DNA from: Streptomyces sp. NRRL F-6676
GTDB taxonomy: Bacteria > Actinomycetota > Actinomycetes > Streptomycetales > Streptomycetaceae
Length of the DNA: 64,000 nucleotides
Direction: 5' to 3'
NCBI RefSeq assembly: GCF_000725625.1
Contig: NZ_JOHS01000002.1
Span: 62,001 to 126,000 of the forward strand
Of this stretch, positions 26,846-35,912 are shown one piece after another. The notes beneath the pieces were generated by a model, which was not told the origin of the DNA, did not search any database, and saw only the letters and a list, made by a program, of their open reading frames with translations. Every line of letters starts with the position of its first letter. Position 1 is the first letter of the stretch. A program made the position numbers and the translations under genes.

Positions 26846-28525
26846 TCAGATCGAGAACGGGATGTAGCACGCCGCGGCCAGGACGACCGCGCCCCAGCCG
26901 AGCAGCGCCGGCCGCCGGTACCACGCGTCGTCGCCCTTCGCGGGCGCCTCCTCCATGCCGGGCGAGCGCGTGCCGTAGACCAGGCCCTGGAGCTCGTCCG
27001 CCGGCTTCGGCTTCGTGAACAGCGTGACCGCGACCATCACCACCGCACCGGCGACGAAGCCGGCGATCGCGGAGACGAAGTTGGCGCCCTGGTCGGTGGG
27101 GATGTCGACGATGCCCTTCTTGTAGAAGACGAAGTAGTTGACCATCGCCGCCGTCGTACCGGCCAGCAGCCCCCAGAACCCGGACTTCATGGACGCCCGC
27201 TTCCAGAACATGCCGACGATGAAGACCACGAACATCGGCACGTTGAAGAAGGAGAACAGCGTCTGGAGGTAGCTCATGATGTTCGAGAACGAGGAGGCGA
27301 GGAACGCCGTGCCGACCGAGGCGGCGACGCCGATCACCGTGATCAGACGGCCGAACCGCACGTAGTAGCCGTCCTCGCGGTCGCGCACCACGTACCGGGC
27401 CCAGATGTCGGTGGTGAACACCGTGTTGAACGACGACACGTTGGCCGCCATGCCCGCCATGAACGCCGCCAGCAGACCCGTCACCGCGATGCCGAGCATG
27501 CCGTTGGGGAGCAGCTCCTGCATCAGATAGGGGATCGCGTCGTTGTACTGGAGGTCGGAGCCGGAGGTGCCGATCTTCGGCACGAGCACCGCGGCGACCA
27601 GGCCCGGGATCATCACCAGGAAGACGATGAAGATCTTCGGGAACGCCGCGATCAGCGGCGTGCGCTGCCCGGCCGAGAGGTTCTTCGCGGACAGCGCCCG
27701 CTGCACCTCGGCGAAGTTGGTCGTCCAGTAGCCGAACGACAGCACGAACCCGAGGCCCAGCACGATGGTCAGCCAGTTGGCGCCGAGCGGGTTGGCGCTG
27801 CCGATTCCCGTGCCGCCCCACGCGCTGACGAAGTTGTCCCCGTGCGACTTGGTGAGCGAGTCCGTCAGACCGTCCCAGCCGCCGACCCGCTTCAGGCCGA
27901 GCGCGGCGATCGGGATGAGGGCCGCGAGGATCACGAAGAACTGAAGCACCTCGTTGTAGATCGCGGAGGACAGCCCGCCCAGCGTGATGTACGCCAGCAC
28001 GAAGAGGCCGGCGACCAGGATCGCCACCCACTGCGGCCAGCCCAGCAACGCCTCGACGACGATCGCCAGCGCGTACAGGTTGACGCCCGCGATCAGGATG
28101 GCCGCGAAGGCGAACAGGATCGAACTGAGCAGGTGCGCCCACTTGTCGAAGCGGAGCAGCAGGAACTCCGGGACCGAGCGGACCTTCGAGCCGTAGTAGA
28201 ACGGCATCATCACCAGGCCGAGGAAGACCATGGCCGGGATGGCGCCGATCCAGTACCAGTGCACGGTGTAGACGCCGTACTGGGCGCTGTTGGCGGCCAT
28301 GCCGAGGATCTCGGTGGCGGCCAGGTTGGCCGAGATGAACGCCAGACCCGTGATCCAGGCGGGCAGGGAACGCCCGGACAGGAAGAAGTCGAGGCTGGTC
28401 TTCACCGAGCGGCGGGCCGCGAGGCCGATGCCCAGGACGACCACGAAGTAGATGCCGAGGATCGTGTAATCGAGCCAGTTGGTGGGGAGCCGAAGCTCGG
28501 CTGCCAGATATGTGGGGGTCTGCAT
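26846..28525 (-). CDS. Sodium:solute symporter (SSS family), probably sugar
   Basis: The 559-residue polytopic protein has about 14 membrane helices. SSS landmarks are YFVVVLGIGLAARR in the first helix, DFFLSGRSLPAWITGLAFIS and NLAATEILGMAANSAQYG in the next, and the conserved five-helix inverted repeats. These transporters use the Na+ gradient to import sugars, amino acids or vitamins. The closest memory match is the sodium/glucose-galactose group, and divergent placement from galTEK supports galactose uptake, but substrate is an inference. ATG 28525 has GAAGCGAG upstream. Confidence 0.9.
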   Translation of the reverse strand: MQTPTYLAAELRLPTNWLDYTILGIYFVVVLGIGLAARRSVKTSLDFFLSGRSLPAWITGLAFISANLAATEILGMAANSAQYGVYTVHWYWIGAIPAMVFLGLVMMPFYYGSKVRSVPEFLLLRFDKWAHLLSSILFAFAAILIAGVNLYALAIVVEALLGWPQWVAILVAGLFVLAYITLGGLSSAIYNEVLQFFVILAALIPIAALGLKRVGGWDGLTDSLTKSHGDNFVSAWGGTGIGSANPLGANWLTIVLGLGFVLSFGYWTTNFAEVQRALSAKNLSAGQRTPLIAAFPKIFIVFLVMIPGLVAAVLVPKIGTSGSDLQYNDAIPYLMQELLPNGMLGIAVTGLLAAFMAGMAANVSSFNTVFTTDIWARYVVRDREDGYYVRFGRLITVIGVAASVGTAFLASSFSNIMSYLQTLFSFFNVPMFVVFIVGMFWKRASMKSGFWGLLAGTTAAMVNYFVFYKKGIVDIPTDQGANFVSAIAGFVAGAVVMVAVTLFTKPKPADELQGLVYGTRSPGMEEAPAKGDDAWYRRPALLGWGAVVLAAACYIPFSI

Positions 28526-28689
28526 GCGTACTCGCTTCGTCGCGTGAACCGATCAGGGCGGAACTTACGCCTCCGTGTTCAGAAAATGAACATCCCTGGT
28601 GGTTGTTTTTGTGGGATTGTGATGTTGACGTTCGAGGGGTGGCATGGTTTGTTATGTTGGGTTCTGTTGGAAGATTGGGGTAAGGCGCC
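28526..28689. promoter_or_regulatory. Divergent gal/symporter control region
   Basis: This AT-rich 164 bp (for Streptomyces) contains TGTGAT at 28618-28623, TTGACG at 28625-28630 and TATGTT at 28653-28658 upstream of galT. The galP1 promoter of Streptomyces is reported to carry TGTGAT hexamers, so glucose/galactose-responsive control is plausible. The 22-bp hexamer spacing is wider than usual, so the exact promoter is uncertain. Confidence 0.5.
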
Positions 28690-29751
28690 GTGAAGAAGAC
28701 CTCGACCCGGTTGGCCGACGGGCGTGAGCTGATCTACTACGACCTGCGTGACGACACCGTGCGCGACGCGGTGGACCGGCGCCCGCTGGAGCGCACCGTC
28801 ACCACGTCCGAGATCCGCCAGGACGTGCTGCTCGGCGACGCGGTCGCCGTCGCCTCCCACCGGCAGGGCCGCACCTACCACCCGCCCGCCGACGAGTGCC
28901 CGCTCTGCCCCTCCCAGGGCGAGCGGCTCAGCGAGATCCCCGACTCTTCGTACGACGTCGTCGTCTTCGAGAACCGCTTCCCCTCGCTCGCCGGCGACTC
29001 CGGCCGCTGCGAGGTCGTCTGCTTCACCTCCGACCACGACGCGTCCTTCGCCGACCTCACCGAGGAGCAGGCGGGACTGGTCCTGGACGCGTGGACCGAC
29101 CGCACCGCCGAGCTGTCCCATCTGCCCTCCGTCCAGCAGGTCTTCTGCTTCGAGAACCGCGGCGCCGAGATCGGTGTGACGCTGGGTCACCCGCACGGGC
29201 AGATCTACGCCTACCCCTTCACCACGCCTCGCACCGCCCTGATGCTCCGTTCCCTCGCGGCCCACAAACAGGCCAGCGGCGGGGAGAACCTCTTCGACGC
29301 CGTCGTGGAGCGGGAAGCCGCAGGTGAACGCGTGGTTCTGGCCACCGAGCACTGGGTGGCCTTCGTGCCCTACGCGGCCCACTGGCCCTACGAGGTCCAC
29401 CTCTACCCGCGCCGCCGGGTGCCCGATCTGCTCGGGCTCGACGAGGCGGCGCGCACAGAGTTCCCCCAGGTCTATCTGGAACTGTTGAGGCGCTTCGACC
29501 GGATCTTCGGCGAAGGTGAGCCTCCGACGCCGTACATCGCGGCCTGGCACCAGGCCCCGTTCGGCGCGCTGGAGGAGTTCGACGGCGTGAGCCGCGACGA
29601 CTTCGCGCTCCACCTCGAGCTCTTCACCATCCGCCGCACCTCCGGAAAGCTGAAGTTCCTCGCGGGTTCCGAATCCGGCATGAACGTGTTCATCAACGAC
29701 GTGCCGCCGGAGGCCGCGGCCGTGCGACTGCGAGAGGTAGCGAGTTCATGA
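28690..29751 (+). CDS. galT: Galactose-1-phosphate uridylyltransferase
   Basis: The 353-residue Leloir enzyme swaps UMP between UDP-glucose and galactose-1-phosphate. The active-site motif [12 protein letters not shown] is intact (the central His of HPH carries the uridylyl group). The zinc-site cysteines [11 protein letters not shown] and the [18 protein letters not shown] block are also present. The GTG start at 28690 has GGTAAGG upstream. The galE start overlaps the galT stop by four bases. Confidence 0.97.
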   Translation: MKKTSTRLADGRELIYYDLRDDTVRDAVDRRPLERTVTTSEIRQDVLLGDAVAVASHRQGRTYHPPADECPLCPSQGERLSEIPDSSYDVVVFENRFPSLAGDSGRCEVVCFTSDHDASFADLTEEQAGLVLDAWTDRTAELSHLPSVQQVFCFENRGAEIGVTLGHPHGQIYAYPFTTPRTALMLRSLAAHKQASGGENLFDAVVEREAAGERVVLATEHWVAFVPYAAHWPYEVHLYPRRRVPDLLGLDEAARTEFPQVYLELLRRFDRIFGEGEPPTPYIAAWHQAPFGALEEFDGVSRDDFALHLELFTIRRTSGKLKFLAGSESGMNVFINDVPPEAAAVRLREVASS

Positions 29752-30713
29752 GTGGGAAGTACCTGGTCACCGGCGGTGCCGGCTATGTCGGCAGCGTGGT
29801 CGCCCAGCATCTGCTGGAGGCCGGCCACGAGGTGGTCGTGCTGGACAACCTCTCCACCGGCTTCCGCGAGGGCGTCCCGGCCGGCGCCGCGTTCGTCGAG
29901 GGCGACATCCGCGACGCGGCCAAATGGCTGGATCCCTCCTTCGACGCCGTGCTGCACTTCGCCGCGTTCTCGCAGGTCGGCGAGTCGGTGGTGAAGCCGG
30001 AGAAATACTGGGAGAACAACGTCGGCGGCACGATGGCGCTGCTCGCCGCGATGCGCGAAGCGGGCGTGCGCCGGCTCGTCTTCTCCTCGACGGCGGCGAC
30101 GTACGGCGAGCCGGAGCAGGTCCCCATCGTGGAGACCGCGCCGACGAAGCCGACCAACCCGTACGGCGCCTCGAAGCTCGCCGTCGATCACATGATCAGC
30201 GGCGAGGCGGCGGCGCACGGCCTCGGCGCGGTGTCGCTGCGCTACTTCAACGTGGCCGGCGCGTACGGGGAGTTCGGCGAGCGGCACGACCCCGAGTCGC
30301 ACCTCATCCCGCTCGTCCTCCAGGTCGCGCAGGGCCGCCGCGAGGCGATCTCCGTCTTCGGCGACGACTACCCGACGCCGGACGGCACCTGTGTGCGCGA
30401 CTACATCCACGTCGCCGACCTGGCCGAGGCGCACCTGCTCGCCCTGGACGCGGCCGCGCCCGGCGAGCACCTGATCTGCAACCTCGGCAACGGCAACGGC
30501 TTCTCCGTGCGCGAGGTCGTCGAGACCGTGCGCCAGGTCACCGGTCACCCGGTCCCCGAGGTCGTGGCCCCGCGCCGCGGCGGTGACCCGGCGGTCCTGG
30601 TGGCCGCGGCCGGCACCGCCCGCGAGAAGCTGGGCTGGAACCCGTCCCGCGCGGACCTCGCGGGGATCGTCGCCGACGCCTGGCGGTTCGCCCAGGCACG
30701 CGCCGCCGAGTAG
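29748..30713 (+). CDS. galE: UDP-glucose 4-epimerase
   Basis: The 321-residue short-chain dehydrogenase-fold enzyme interconverts UDP-galactose and UDP-glucose with bound NAD. It shows the Rossmann motif TGGAGYVGS at residues 8-16, the catalytic [12 protein letters not shown], the YxxxK pair in [11 protein letters not shown], and RYFNVAGA. The Streptomyces galE1 type lies inside the gal operon and serves galactose catabolism. The ATG overlaps galT (ATGA) and galK follows after 82 bp. Confidence 0.97.
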   Translation: MSGKYLVTGGAGYVGSVVAQHLLEAGHEVVVLDNLSTGFREGVPAGAAFVEGDIRDAAKWLDPSFDAVLHFAAFSQVGESVVKPEKYWENNVGGTMALLAAMREAGVRRLVFSSTAATYGEPEQVPIVETAPTKPTNPYGASKLAVDHMISGEAAAHGLGAVSLRYFNVAGAYGEFGERHDPESHLIPLVLQVAQGRREAISVFGDDYPTPDGTCVRDYIHVADLAEAHLLALDAAAPGEHLICNLGNGNGFSVREVVETVRQVTGHPVPEVVAPRRGGDPAVLVAAAGTAREKLGWNPSRADLAGIVADAWRFAQARAAE

Positions 30714-30795
30714 AACGTACGCGAGGAAAGACGTACGCGCGGCCGGCGCGTACGTCGTCGCAGCGAGTCCGTAGCGAAGGGTCAGGGAACAGGGC

Positions 30796-31968
30796 ATGAG
30801 TGAGGCTGTCGCCAAGGCCGCCGGTGAGGTGGCCGACCGGTTCCGGGAGCTGTACGGGGCCGGGCCGGAGGGGGTGTGGGCCGCGCCGGGGCGGGTCAAC
30901 CTGATCGGCGAGCACACCGACTACAACGACGGCTTCGTCATGCCGTTCGCCCTGCCGCACACCACCGTCGCCGCCGTCTCCCGGCGTGAGGACGGCGTAC
31001 TGCGCCTGCACTCGGCCGACATCGACGCCGGCCCCGTCGAACTACCGCTCGACGGCCTCGCCCCCGAGTCCGACAAGAGCTGGACCGCCTACCCGGCCGG
31101 CGTGGTGTGGGCGCTGCGCGAGGCGGGCCACGAGATCGACGGCGCCGACATCCACCTGGCGTCCACGGTCCCCTCCGGGGCGGGCCTGTCCTCGTCGGCG
31201 GCGCTGGAGGTCGTGGTCGCGCTCGCACTGAACGACCTGTACGAACTGGGCCTGCGGGGCTGGCAGTTGGCGCGCCTGTGCCAGCGCGCGGAGAACGTCT
31301 ACGTTGGCGCCCCCACCGGCATCATGGACCAGACCGCCTCCGCCTGCTGCGAGGACGGCCACGCCCTGTTCCTCGACACCCGGGACCTCTCCCAGAAGCA
31401 GATCCCCTTCGACCTGGCGGCCGAGGGCATGCGGCTCCTCGTCGTCGACACCCAGGTCAAGCACGCGCACAGCGACGGGGAGTACGGCAAGCGCCGGGCC
31501 GGCTGCGAGAAGGGCGCCGCGCTGCTCGGCGTCGACGCGCTGCGCGACGTGGCGTACGACGACCTCGACGCGGCGCTGGACCGGCTCGGCGACGAGGAGG
31601 AGGTCCGCCGCCTGGTCCGCCACGTGGTCACGGAGGACCAGCGCGTCGAACGCGTCGTCTCCCTCCTGGAAACCAGCGACCCCCGGGGCATCGGCCCGGT
31701 CCTCACCGAGGGCCACGCCTCCCTCCGCGACGACTTCCGCATCTCCTGCCCGGAGCTGGACCTGGTCGTCGACACGGCCCTGTCCACCGGCGCCCTCGGC
31801 GCCCGCATGACAGGCGGCGGCTTCGGCGGCTCGGCCATCGTCCTGACGGAGGAGGCGGCGGTCGAACCGATCACGAAGGCGGTGGAAGCCGCCTTCACGA
31901 AGGCCGGCTTCACCACCCCCCGCACGTTCACGGCGGTACCGGCGGCGGGGGCGCGACGGGTGCGGTGA
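30796..31968 (+). CDS. galK: Galactokinase
   Basis: The 390-residue GHMP kinase makes galactose-1-phosphate. It has the galactokinase signature GRVNLIGEHTDYNDGFVMP, the ATP loop STVPSGAGLSSSAALEV, the catalytic Asp region GIMDQTASACC, and the third GHMP motif RMTGGGFGGSAIVL. It completes the Leloir set with galT and galE, and transcription should end at the strong hairpin eight bases downstream. Confidence 0.97.
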   Translation: MSEAVAKAAGEVADRFRELYGAGPEGVWAAPGRVNLIGEHTDYNDGFVMPFALPHTTVAAVSRREDGVLRLHSADIDAGPVELPLDGLAPESDKSWTAYPAGVVWALREAGHEIDGADIHLASTVPSGAGLSSSAALEVVVALALNDLYELGLRGWQLARLCQRAENVYVGAPTGIMDQTASACCEDGHALFLDTRDLSQKQIPFDLAAEGMRLLVVDTQVKHAHSDGEYGKRRAGCEKGAALLGVDALRDVAYDDLDAALDRLGDEEEVRRLVRHVVTEDQRVERVVSLLETSDPRGIGPVLTEGHASLRDDFRISCPELDLVVDTALSTGALGARMTGGGFGGSAIVLTEEAAVEPITKAVEAAFTKAGFTTPRTFTAVPAAGARRVR

Positions 31969-31976
31969 CGGAGAAC

Positions 31977-32020
31977 GCGAGTGGGGGGCGCCCGGTTGTC
32001 ACCGGGCGCCCCCCACTCGC
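31977..32020 (+). terminator. Strong hairpin terminator after galK
   Basis: A perfect 19-bp stem (31977-31995 with 32002-32020, starting GCGAGTGGGGGGCGCCCGG) encloses the loop TTGTCA. It has no T-tail, as is usual in Streptomyces. Confidence 0.88.
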
Positions 32021-32174
32021 ACGCCCGGCCGCAACACACCGTGGCCGTAACGGCACTTGGCGCGGTCGGTAGTGTGCACGGTGTCCGCCGCGGAGACGCG
32101 GCCACAGGTCCGCACGTCGGTACCGGACCGGCGCAGAGCCGGCGGTGCCACGGAAGACACGGGGGAGGCCATCC

Positions 32175-32621
32175 ATGGCATGGGAGGAATGGGACCGGCT
32201 GAAGGCCAAGGCGGCCGATCAGCACGCCGTCCGGATGCGGCTCAACCAGTATCCGGCCGACCAGGGAGGCGACGGTACCCAGGGCGATCTCGTCGTGGGC
32301 CACAAGGACCTCGAAGCGGTCGGCAAGGCGGCCCATGAGTTGTTCGACCACTTCACGACGTACAGCGGGCATGCGCGGGCGGCCTCGGAGTCGGCGGCGA
32401 GTGGGCTCAAGAGCGAGGGCTACGCCCTGGGCGGCGCCCTGGAGCATGTGGCGGAGCGTTGGAGCGAACAGTCCAAGACCCTGCTGGACGCCTGCACCCA
32501 CATCTCCAACCACCTGCGGTACACGAAGAACCAGCACGCGGCCTACGAGTCCTACATCTCCGGCGCGGTGAGCAAGATCGCCACGCTGGACAAGGGCTTC
32601 GACGACCGGAAGGACCACTGA
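32175..32621 (+). CDS. WXG100/ESAT-6-like helical protein
   Basis: The 148-residue all-helical protein starts AWEEWDRLKAKAADQHA and contains RWSEQSKTLLDACTHISNHL. It is similar in plan to WXG100-superfamily T7SS/ESX substrates, although no exact WxG is present. No signal peptide or membrane helix is visible. The Shine-Dalgarno GGGGGAGG precedes ATG 32175. The next gene starts five bases after the stop, so the two are co-translated and may form a heterodimer for export. The assignment to the superfamily is from length, helix pattern and context. Confidence 0.78.
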   Translation: MAWEEWDRLKAKAADQHAVRMRLNQYPADQGGDGTQGDLVVGHKDLEAVGKAAHELFDHFTTYSGHARAASESAASGLKSEGYALGGALEHVAERWSEQSKTLLDACTHISNHLRYTKNQHAAYESYISGAVSKIATLDKGFDDRKDH

Positions 32622-32626
32622 CGCCG

Positions 32627-34801
32627 ATGGACCTCGACGCGCTGCGTCACGGCAACTTCGCCAAGCTCGGTGAGGCGGTCACCGACTGGGAGCAGATGAC
32701 GAAGAACCTCGCCGACCTGCGAAAGGACGCCGAGGACAATCTCAAGGCCAAGGCCGACAAGGCGGACTGGGCGGGCGTCAACGCCACCGTCACGCGCGGA
32801 TTCGTCGACCGTACCGTCGCCGAGTTCGCCGACGCGCACACTCAGGCCGACTCCATCACCAAGATCCTCAGCGACACGCGTGGCGAACTCATCGACTACC
32901 GCACCCAGCTGAACAACGCCATCGAGCGGGCGGCTGAGCAGAACCTGACCGTCATCGACACCGGTGGCGGCACCTTCACCGTCGTGGGGAACACCCGCCC
33001 CGACTGGGCCTCCGACCCCAGCGGAAAGACCGGAGCGACGGACCCGAAGACGGCGGCCGCGTTCCGCGACGAGATCCAGGACATCCTGAGCAAGGCGACG
33101 CAGAGCGACACCAGCGCGGCCAAGGTCCTGCGACTCCTCGCGGACCAGACCAAGTACGGCTTCGGCGACGCCTCCTACGCCAGCCGCGACGAGGCGGCCG
33201 ACGCCGTCGCCGCCGCGGAGAAACTGGCCAAGGCCGCCAAGAACCCGGCCGACATGAGTGTCGACGACATCGCCGACTTCAACCGCACGATGGCGAAGTA
33301 CAGCGGTGACCCCCTGTTCGCCGAGCAGTTCGCGACACGGCTGGGGGCCAAGGGGACACTCCAGTTCTGGACCGAGATGACCCACGCCCACGCAGGCGCC
33401 AAGGGCTCGGAACTCGACACGATGAAGGACCTGCAGACCAACCTGGGCCTGACCCTGGCCACGGCGTCCTTCTCGGACTCGGACGCCATGGGGGACTGGA
33501 AGAAGGACCTCGTCGCCGAGCGCAACACCAACTTCCGCGCCTCCGGCTCGTTCGGCCCGGTCGGTGCCCTGGGTTCCCAGGTCATCAGCAGCCTCATGCG
33601 ACAGGGACAGTTCGACACCGAGTTCCTGGACGACTACCGGGAGAAGATCTTCAAGGCGGACAAGGCGGCGGGGGACGCGGGCACCCACGACCTGTGGGTC
33701 AAGGGGTACGACTCCCTGGACCTCGTCTTCGGCGACGGCAACGGCCGGGATCCGCTGGAGGGTCTGTTCGACGGGCTCTCCCACAACCCCGAGGCGGCGG
33801 AGCACGCCTTCGCGTCCAAGTCGGACCTGGACCACATGCTCGGCACCACCAGGTACACGGACCGGGGCGAGGCCCTCGGCCGCGCCCTGGAGAGCGCCGT
33901 CACCGGCGTGGCCGACGGCGACACCACGTCCATGGCCCCGCCGCACAACGCGACGCAGGTACGGATCATGGCCAACATCATGGAGGCGGTGGCCCAGCCC
34001 GGCGGTGGCGCGGACCTTGTGAGCAAGGGCATGGGCGAGAGCTTCGGAGACATGGCGGCCGCTTATATGCCGGAGATCAGTCAGGCAATCGCCGGTCCTA
34101 AATCGGATGCAGTATTCCTCACTAACAGTGAAGCCCCTGGCGGACTCGTCCTTTCGGACGCGGCCCGTTTCCTTTCGGCGACATCTGCGGACCCTGCGGG
34201 TAGAGCGGGAATCATCTACGGGGAAAGCATCTACACCGGAAGCCTCCTTGAGGCGCATCTCTCGGACCCCTCCCTGTTCGATGGGGGCCGCAAACAACTC
34301 CTCTCCGACATCGGGAGGAATGCGGGAATTATCGAGGGAATCGTCGGGCACTCCGCGGCGAACTCCGAAGTCGGTAAGGCTGTCGACGGCCAGAAGGACT
34401 ACAACGACGCACTGAAGGCGAAAGGAGATTTCGCCAAGACCTGGATCGCCATCGGTATGGCCGGCGTCAAGGTGCCGGAGAGATACGGCGGAGACCTTAT
34501 GGGTGCTGTGGGCGGTGGAATGGTCGGAGCGGTCGCTGGATCGGCCGTCGATCGCCTGCTCGAGGGCCAGCAACTGGAGGGCGCCAAGGACGAAGCGTTG
34601 TACTACTCCAGTAAAGACCTGTTCAAAATGCGGGATTCGGTCAGCCAGCAAGCCCAGTGGTCAGTGGATGACGCCCTGGCTCGACATCACCTGAAACTAC
34701 CGAAGGACGGAACGGAGGACGCCGTGCGACAGGCCGTGAACGATGGTTGGAAGGACAGCGATTACTACCTGAATCGCTCCGAGGACCGCTATGAACAGTA
34801 A
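32627..34801 (+). CDS. Large ESX/WXG-associated protein, possible polymorphic toxin-like protein
   Basis: The 724-residue soluble, mostly helical protein has an N-terminal region (1-105) that looks like a long WXG/LXG helical hairpin (MDLDALRHGNFAKLGEAVTD, then ITKILSDTRGELIDYRTQL). The middle (110-470) resembles actinobacterial DUF6571-type proteins. From about residue 475 (34050) codon use becomes clearly less GC-rich. This distal part has PERYGGDLMGAVGGGMVGAV, a Gly-zipper-like hydrophobic stretch near 619-640. No known toxin motif is seen. The stop overlaps the next start by 11 bp. It is either a secreted effector or a T7SS-linked structural protein. Confidence 0.75.
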   Translation: MDLDALRHGNFAKLGEAVTDWEQMTKNLADLRKDAEDNLKAKADKADWAGVNATVTRGFVDRTVAEFADAHTQADSITKILSDTRGELIDYRTQLNNAIERAAEQNLTVIDTGGGTFTVVGNTRPDWASDPSGKTGATDPKTAAAFRDEIQDILSKATQSDTSAAKVLRLLADQTKYGFGDASYASRDEAADAVAAAEKLAKAAKNPADMSVDDIADFNRTMAKYSGDPLFAEQFATRLGAKGTLQFWTEMTHAHAGAKGSELDTMKDLQTNLGLTLATASFSDSDAMGDWKKDLVAERNTNFRASGSFGPVGALGSQVISSLMRQGQFDTEFLDDYREKIFKADKAAGDAGTHDLWVKGYDSLDLVFGDGNGRDPLEGLFDGLSHNPEAAEHAFASKSDLDHMLGTTRYTDRGEALGRALESAVTGVADGDTTSMAPPHNATQVRIMANIMEAVAQPGGGADLVSKGMGESFGDMAAAYMPEISQAIAGPKSDAVFLTNSEAPGGLVLSDAARFLSATSADPAGRAGIIYGESIYTGSLLEAHLSDPSLFDGGRKQLLSDIGRNAGIIEGIVGHSAANSEVGKAVDGQKDYNDALKAKGDFAKTWIAIGMAGVKVPERYGGDLMGAVGGGMVGAVAGSAVDRLLEGQQLEGAKDEALYYSSKDLFKMRDSVSQQAQWSVDDALARHHLKLPKDGTEDAVRQAVNDGWKDSDYYLNRSEDRYEQ

Positions 34802-35444
34802 TGCGAAGGGGAAAAGTGCGTCGCAGTACAACCTCAAGGGGCTCTTGCTCGGTCTCGTGATCGTTGGACTAGTGGGTGCAGGTGTTGTCTTCTTCTTCGT
34901 GAAGGGGTTGTATCTCCTCCCGGGCAAGGTGTGCGAAAAATCCGTGCAACGGGACATCGCGGTCCGGGCCCTGCCGCGTGCACGGGTGGCGGATCAGTGG
35001 GCGGATCAACACGGCTCCGGGCGCGATTTCGTCTTCAACTGCACCGTTTCCACCAGCGGGAACTCGGTTCTTTCGGGCCGGGTAGCACTTCAGGACACGT
35101 CCGCATCCGGATGGGTGGACTTCTATAGGCAGTCCGCAGGCCATCACGTGGTCAGTGTCTCGAAGAACGGTGTAGAAGCTCTGGCGCAGACGGATAGCGA
35201 TCGTGGCTTCGCTTCCGTCTACGTACCGTGTGTGCCGAGGGACGTGGAAGCGAACACGGCGTCGGACGGCTTTGCCCTGGTGGCGCAGGCTCAAGTGAGC
35301 GGGGAGAGCAGGGCTACCGGCAGAGAGCTGAGCCAGGTCGTGACCGACTTCGCCTACCAGCTCTCCCGGCACGCCTACGAGTTGGCCGAGTGCAAGGCTC
35401 AGCGGGACTTCCCCGCGGAACTGCCGCGTTACGAGGACCGGTGA
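34791..35444 (+). CDS. Single-pass membrane protein, possible partner/immunity protein
   Basis: The 217-residue protein has one N-terminal membrane helix (about 17-38, LLLGLVIVGLVGAGVVFFFV) and a soluble extracytoplasmic domain with four cysteines (in KVCEKSV, FNCTVST, YVPCVPRD and LAECKAQ) that could form two disulphides. GC is low like the 3' part of the upstream gene, and its start lies inside that gene's end. The gene pair may have been acquired together. In toxin systems a membrane-anchored outer domain next to a variable toxin end is a common immunity layout, but this is an inference. Confidence 0.75.
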   Translation: MNSNAKGKSASQYNLKGLLLGLVIVGLVGAGVVFFFVKGLYLLPGKVCEKSVQRDIAVRALPRARVADQWADQHGSGRDFVFNCTVSTSGNSVLSGRVALQDTSASGWVDFYRQSAGHHVVSVSKNGVEALAQTDSDRGFASVYVPCVPRDVEANTASDGFALVAQAQVSGESRATGRELSQVVTDFAYQLSRHAYELAECKAQRDFPAELPRYEDR

Positions 35445-35893
35445 TGAAGGACGACGAGCTGCGGGCCCGGTTCGACGGGCGGGGTGTGGTTGAGGTGCGG
35501 CTCGACGTGTCGGCGGGGGGCCGGGCCGAGGAGGTCGGTCATGCGCTGGGGTACACGTTGATCCGGCGCGGGAAGATCACCCGGAGGCTGCTCGAGCTCG
35601 TCTTCCGGCGCGACGACGACCCGCTGGCCCGGCGGCGGGCCGAGGAGACCGTCGAGCGGTTGCGGGCGGGCGGTCCGGTACTGCCGGAGGGGAAGCAGCC
35701 CACGTTCCCGCCCCCGCCGCCATCCCCGCCCCCGCCCCTTACGCTCCGGGAGCCGACACCGCGTCCCCGGCGGTCGCTGGAGCCACAGCCGCCTCCACCG
35801 GCCCCGTCGGGCCCGTCCGGGCCCCGGATCCCGTCCCGCCCGCCGTATCCGCCACCGCCCCCGCATCCCGGCACCCCGCCAGCCGGCCGGTAG
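35444..35893 (+). CDS. Small protein with Pro-rich tail, unknown
   Basis: The 149-residue protein has a folded, charged N-terminal part (1-80, ELRARFDGRGVVEVRLDVS ... ETVERLRAGG) and a Pro/Arg-rich, disordered C-terminal half. The ATG overlaps the upstream stop (TGATG), so it is the fourth gene of the cassette. GC is back to the host level here, marking the right edge of the low-GC segment. No family recognised. Confidence 0.7.
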   Translation: MKDDELRARFDGRGVVEVRLDVSAGGRAEEVGHALGYTLIRRGKITRRLLELVFRRDDDPLARRRAEETVERLRAGGPVLPEGKQPTFPPPPPSPPPPLTLREPTPRPRRSLEPQPPPPAPSGPSGPRIPSRPPYPPPPPHPGTPPAGR

Positions 35894-35912
35894 GCGGAGC
35901 GGGAGCGGCTTC

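Noticed and set aside
26804..28693. Plus-strand frame of 629 codons antisense to the symporter
   Set aside because: His/Arg/Asp-rich shadow; the symporter motifs on the minus strand are unambiguous.
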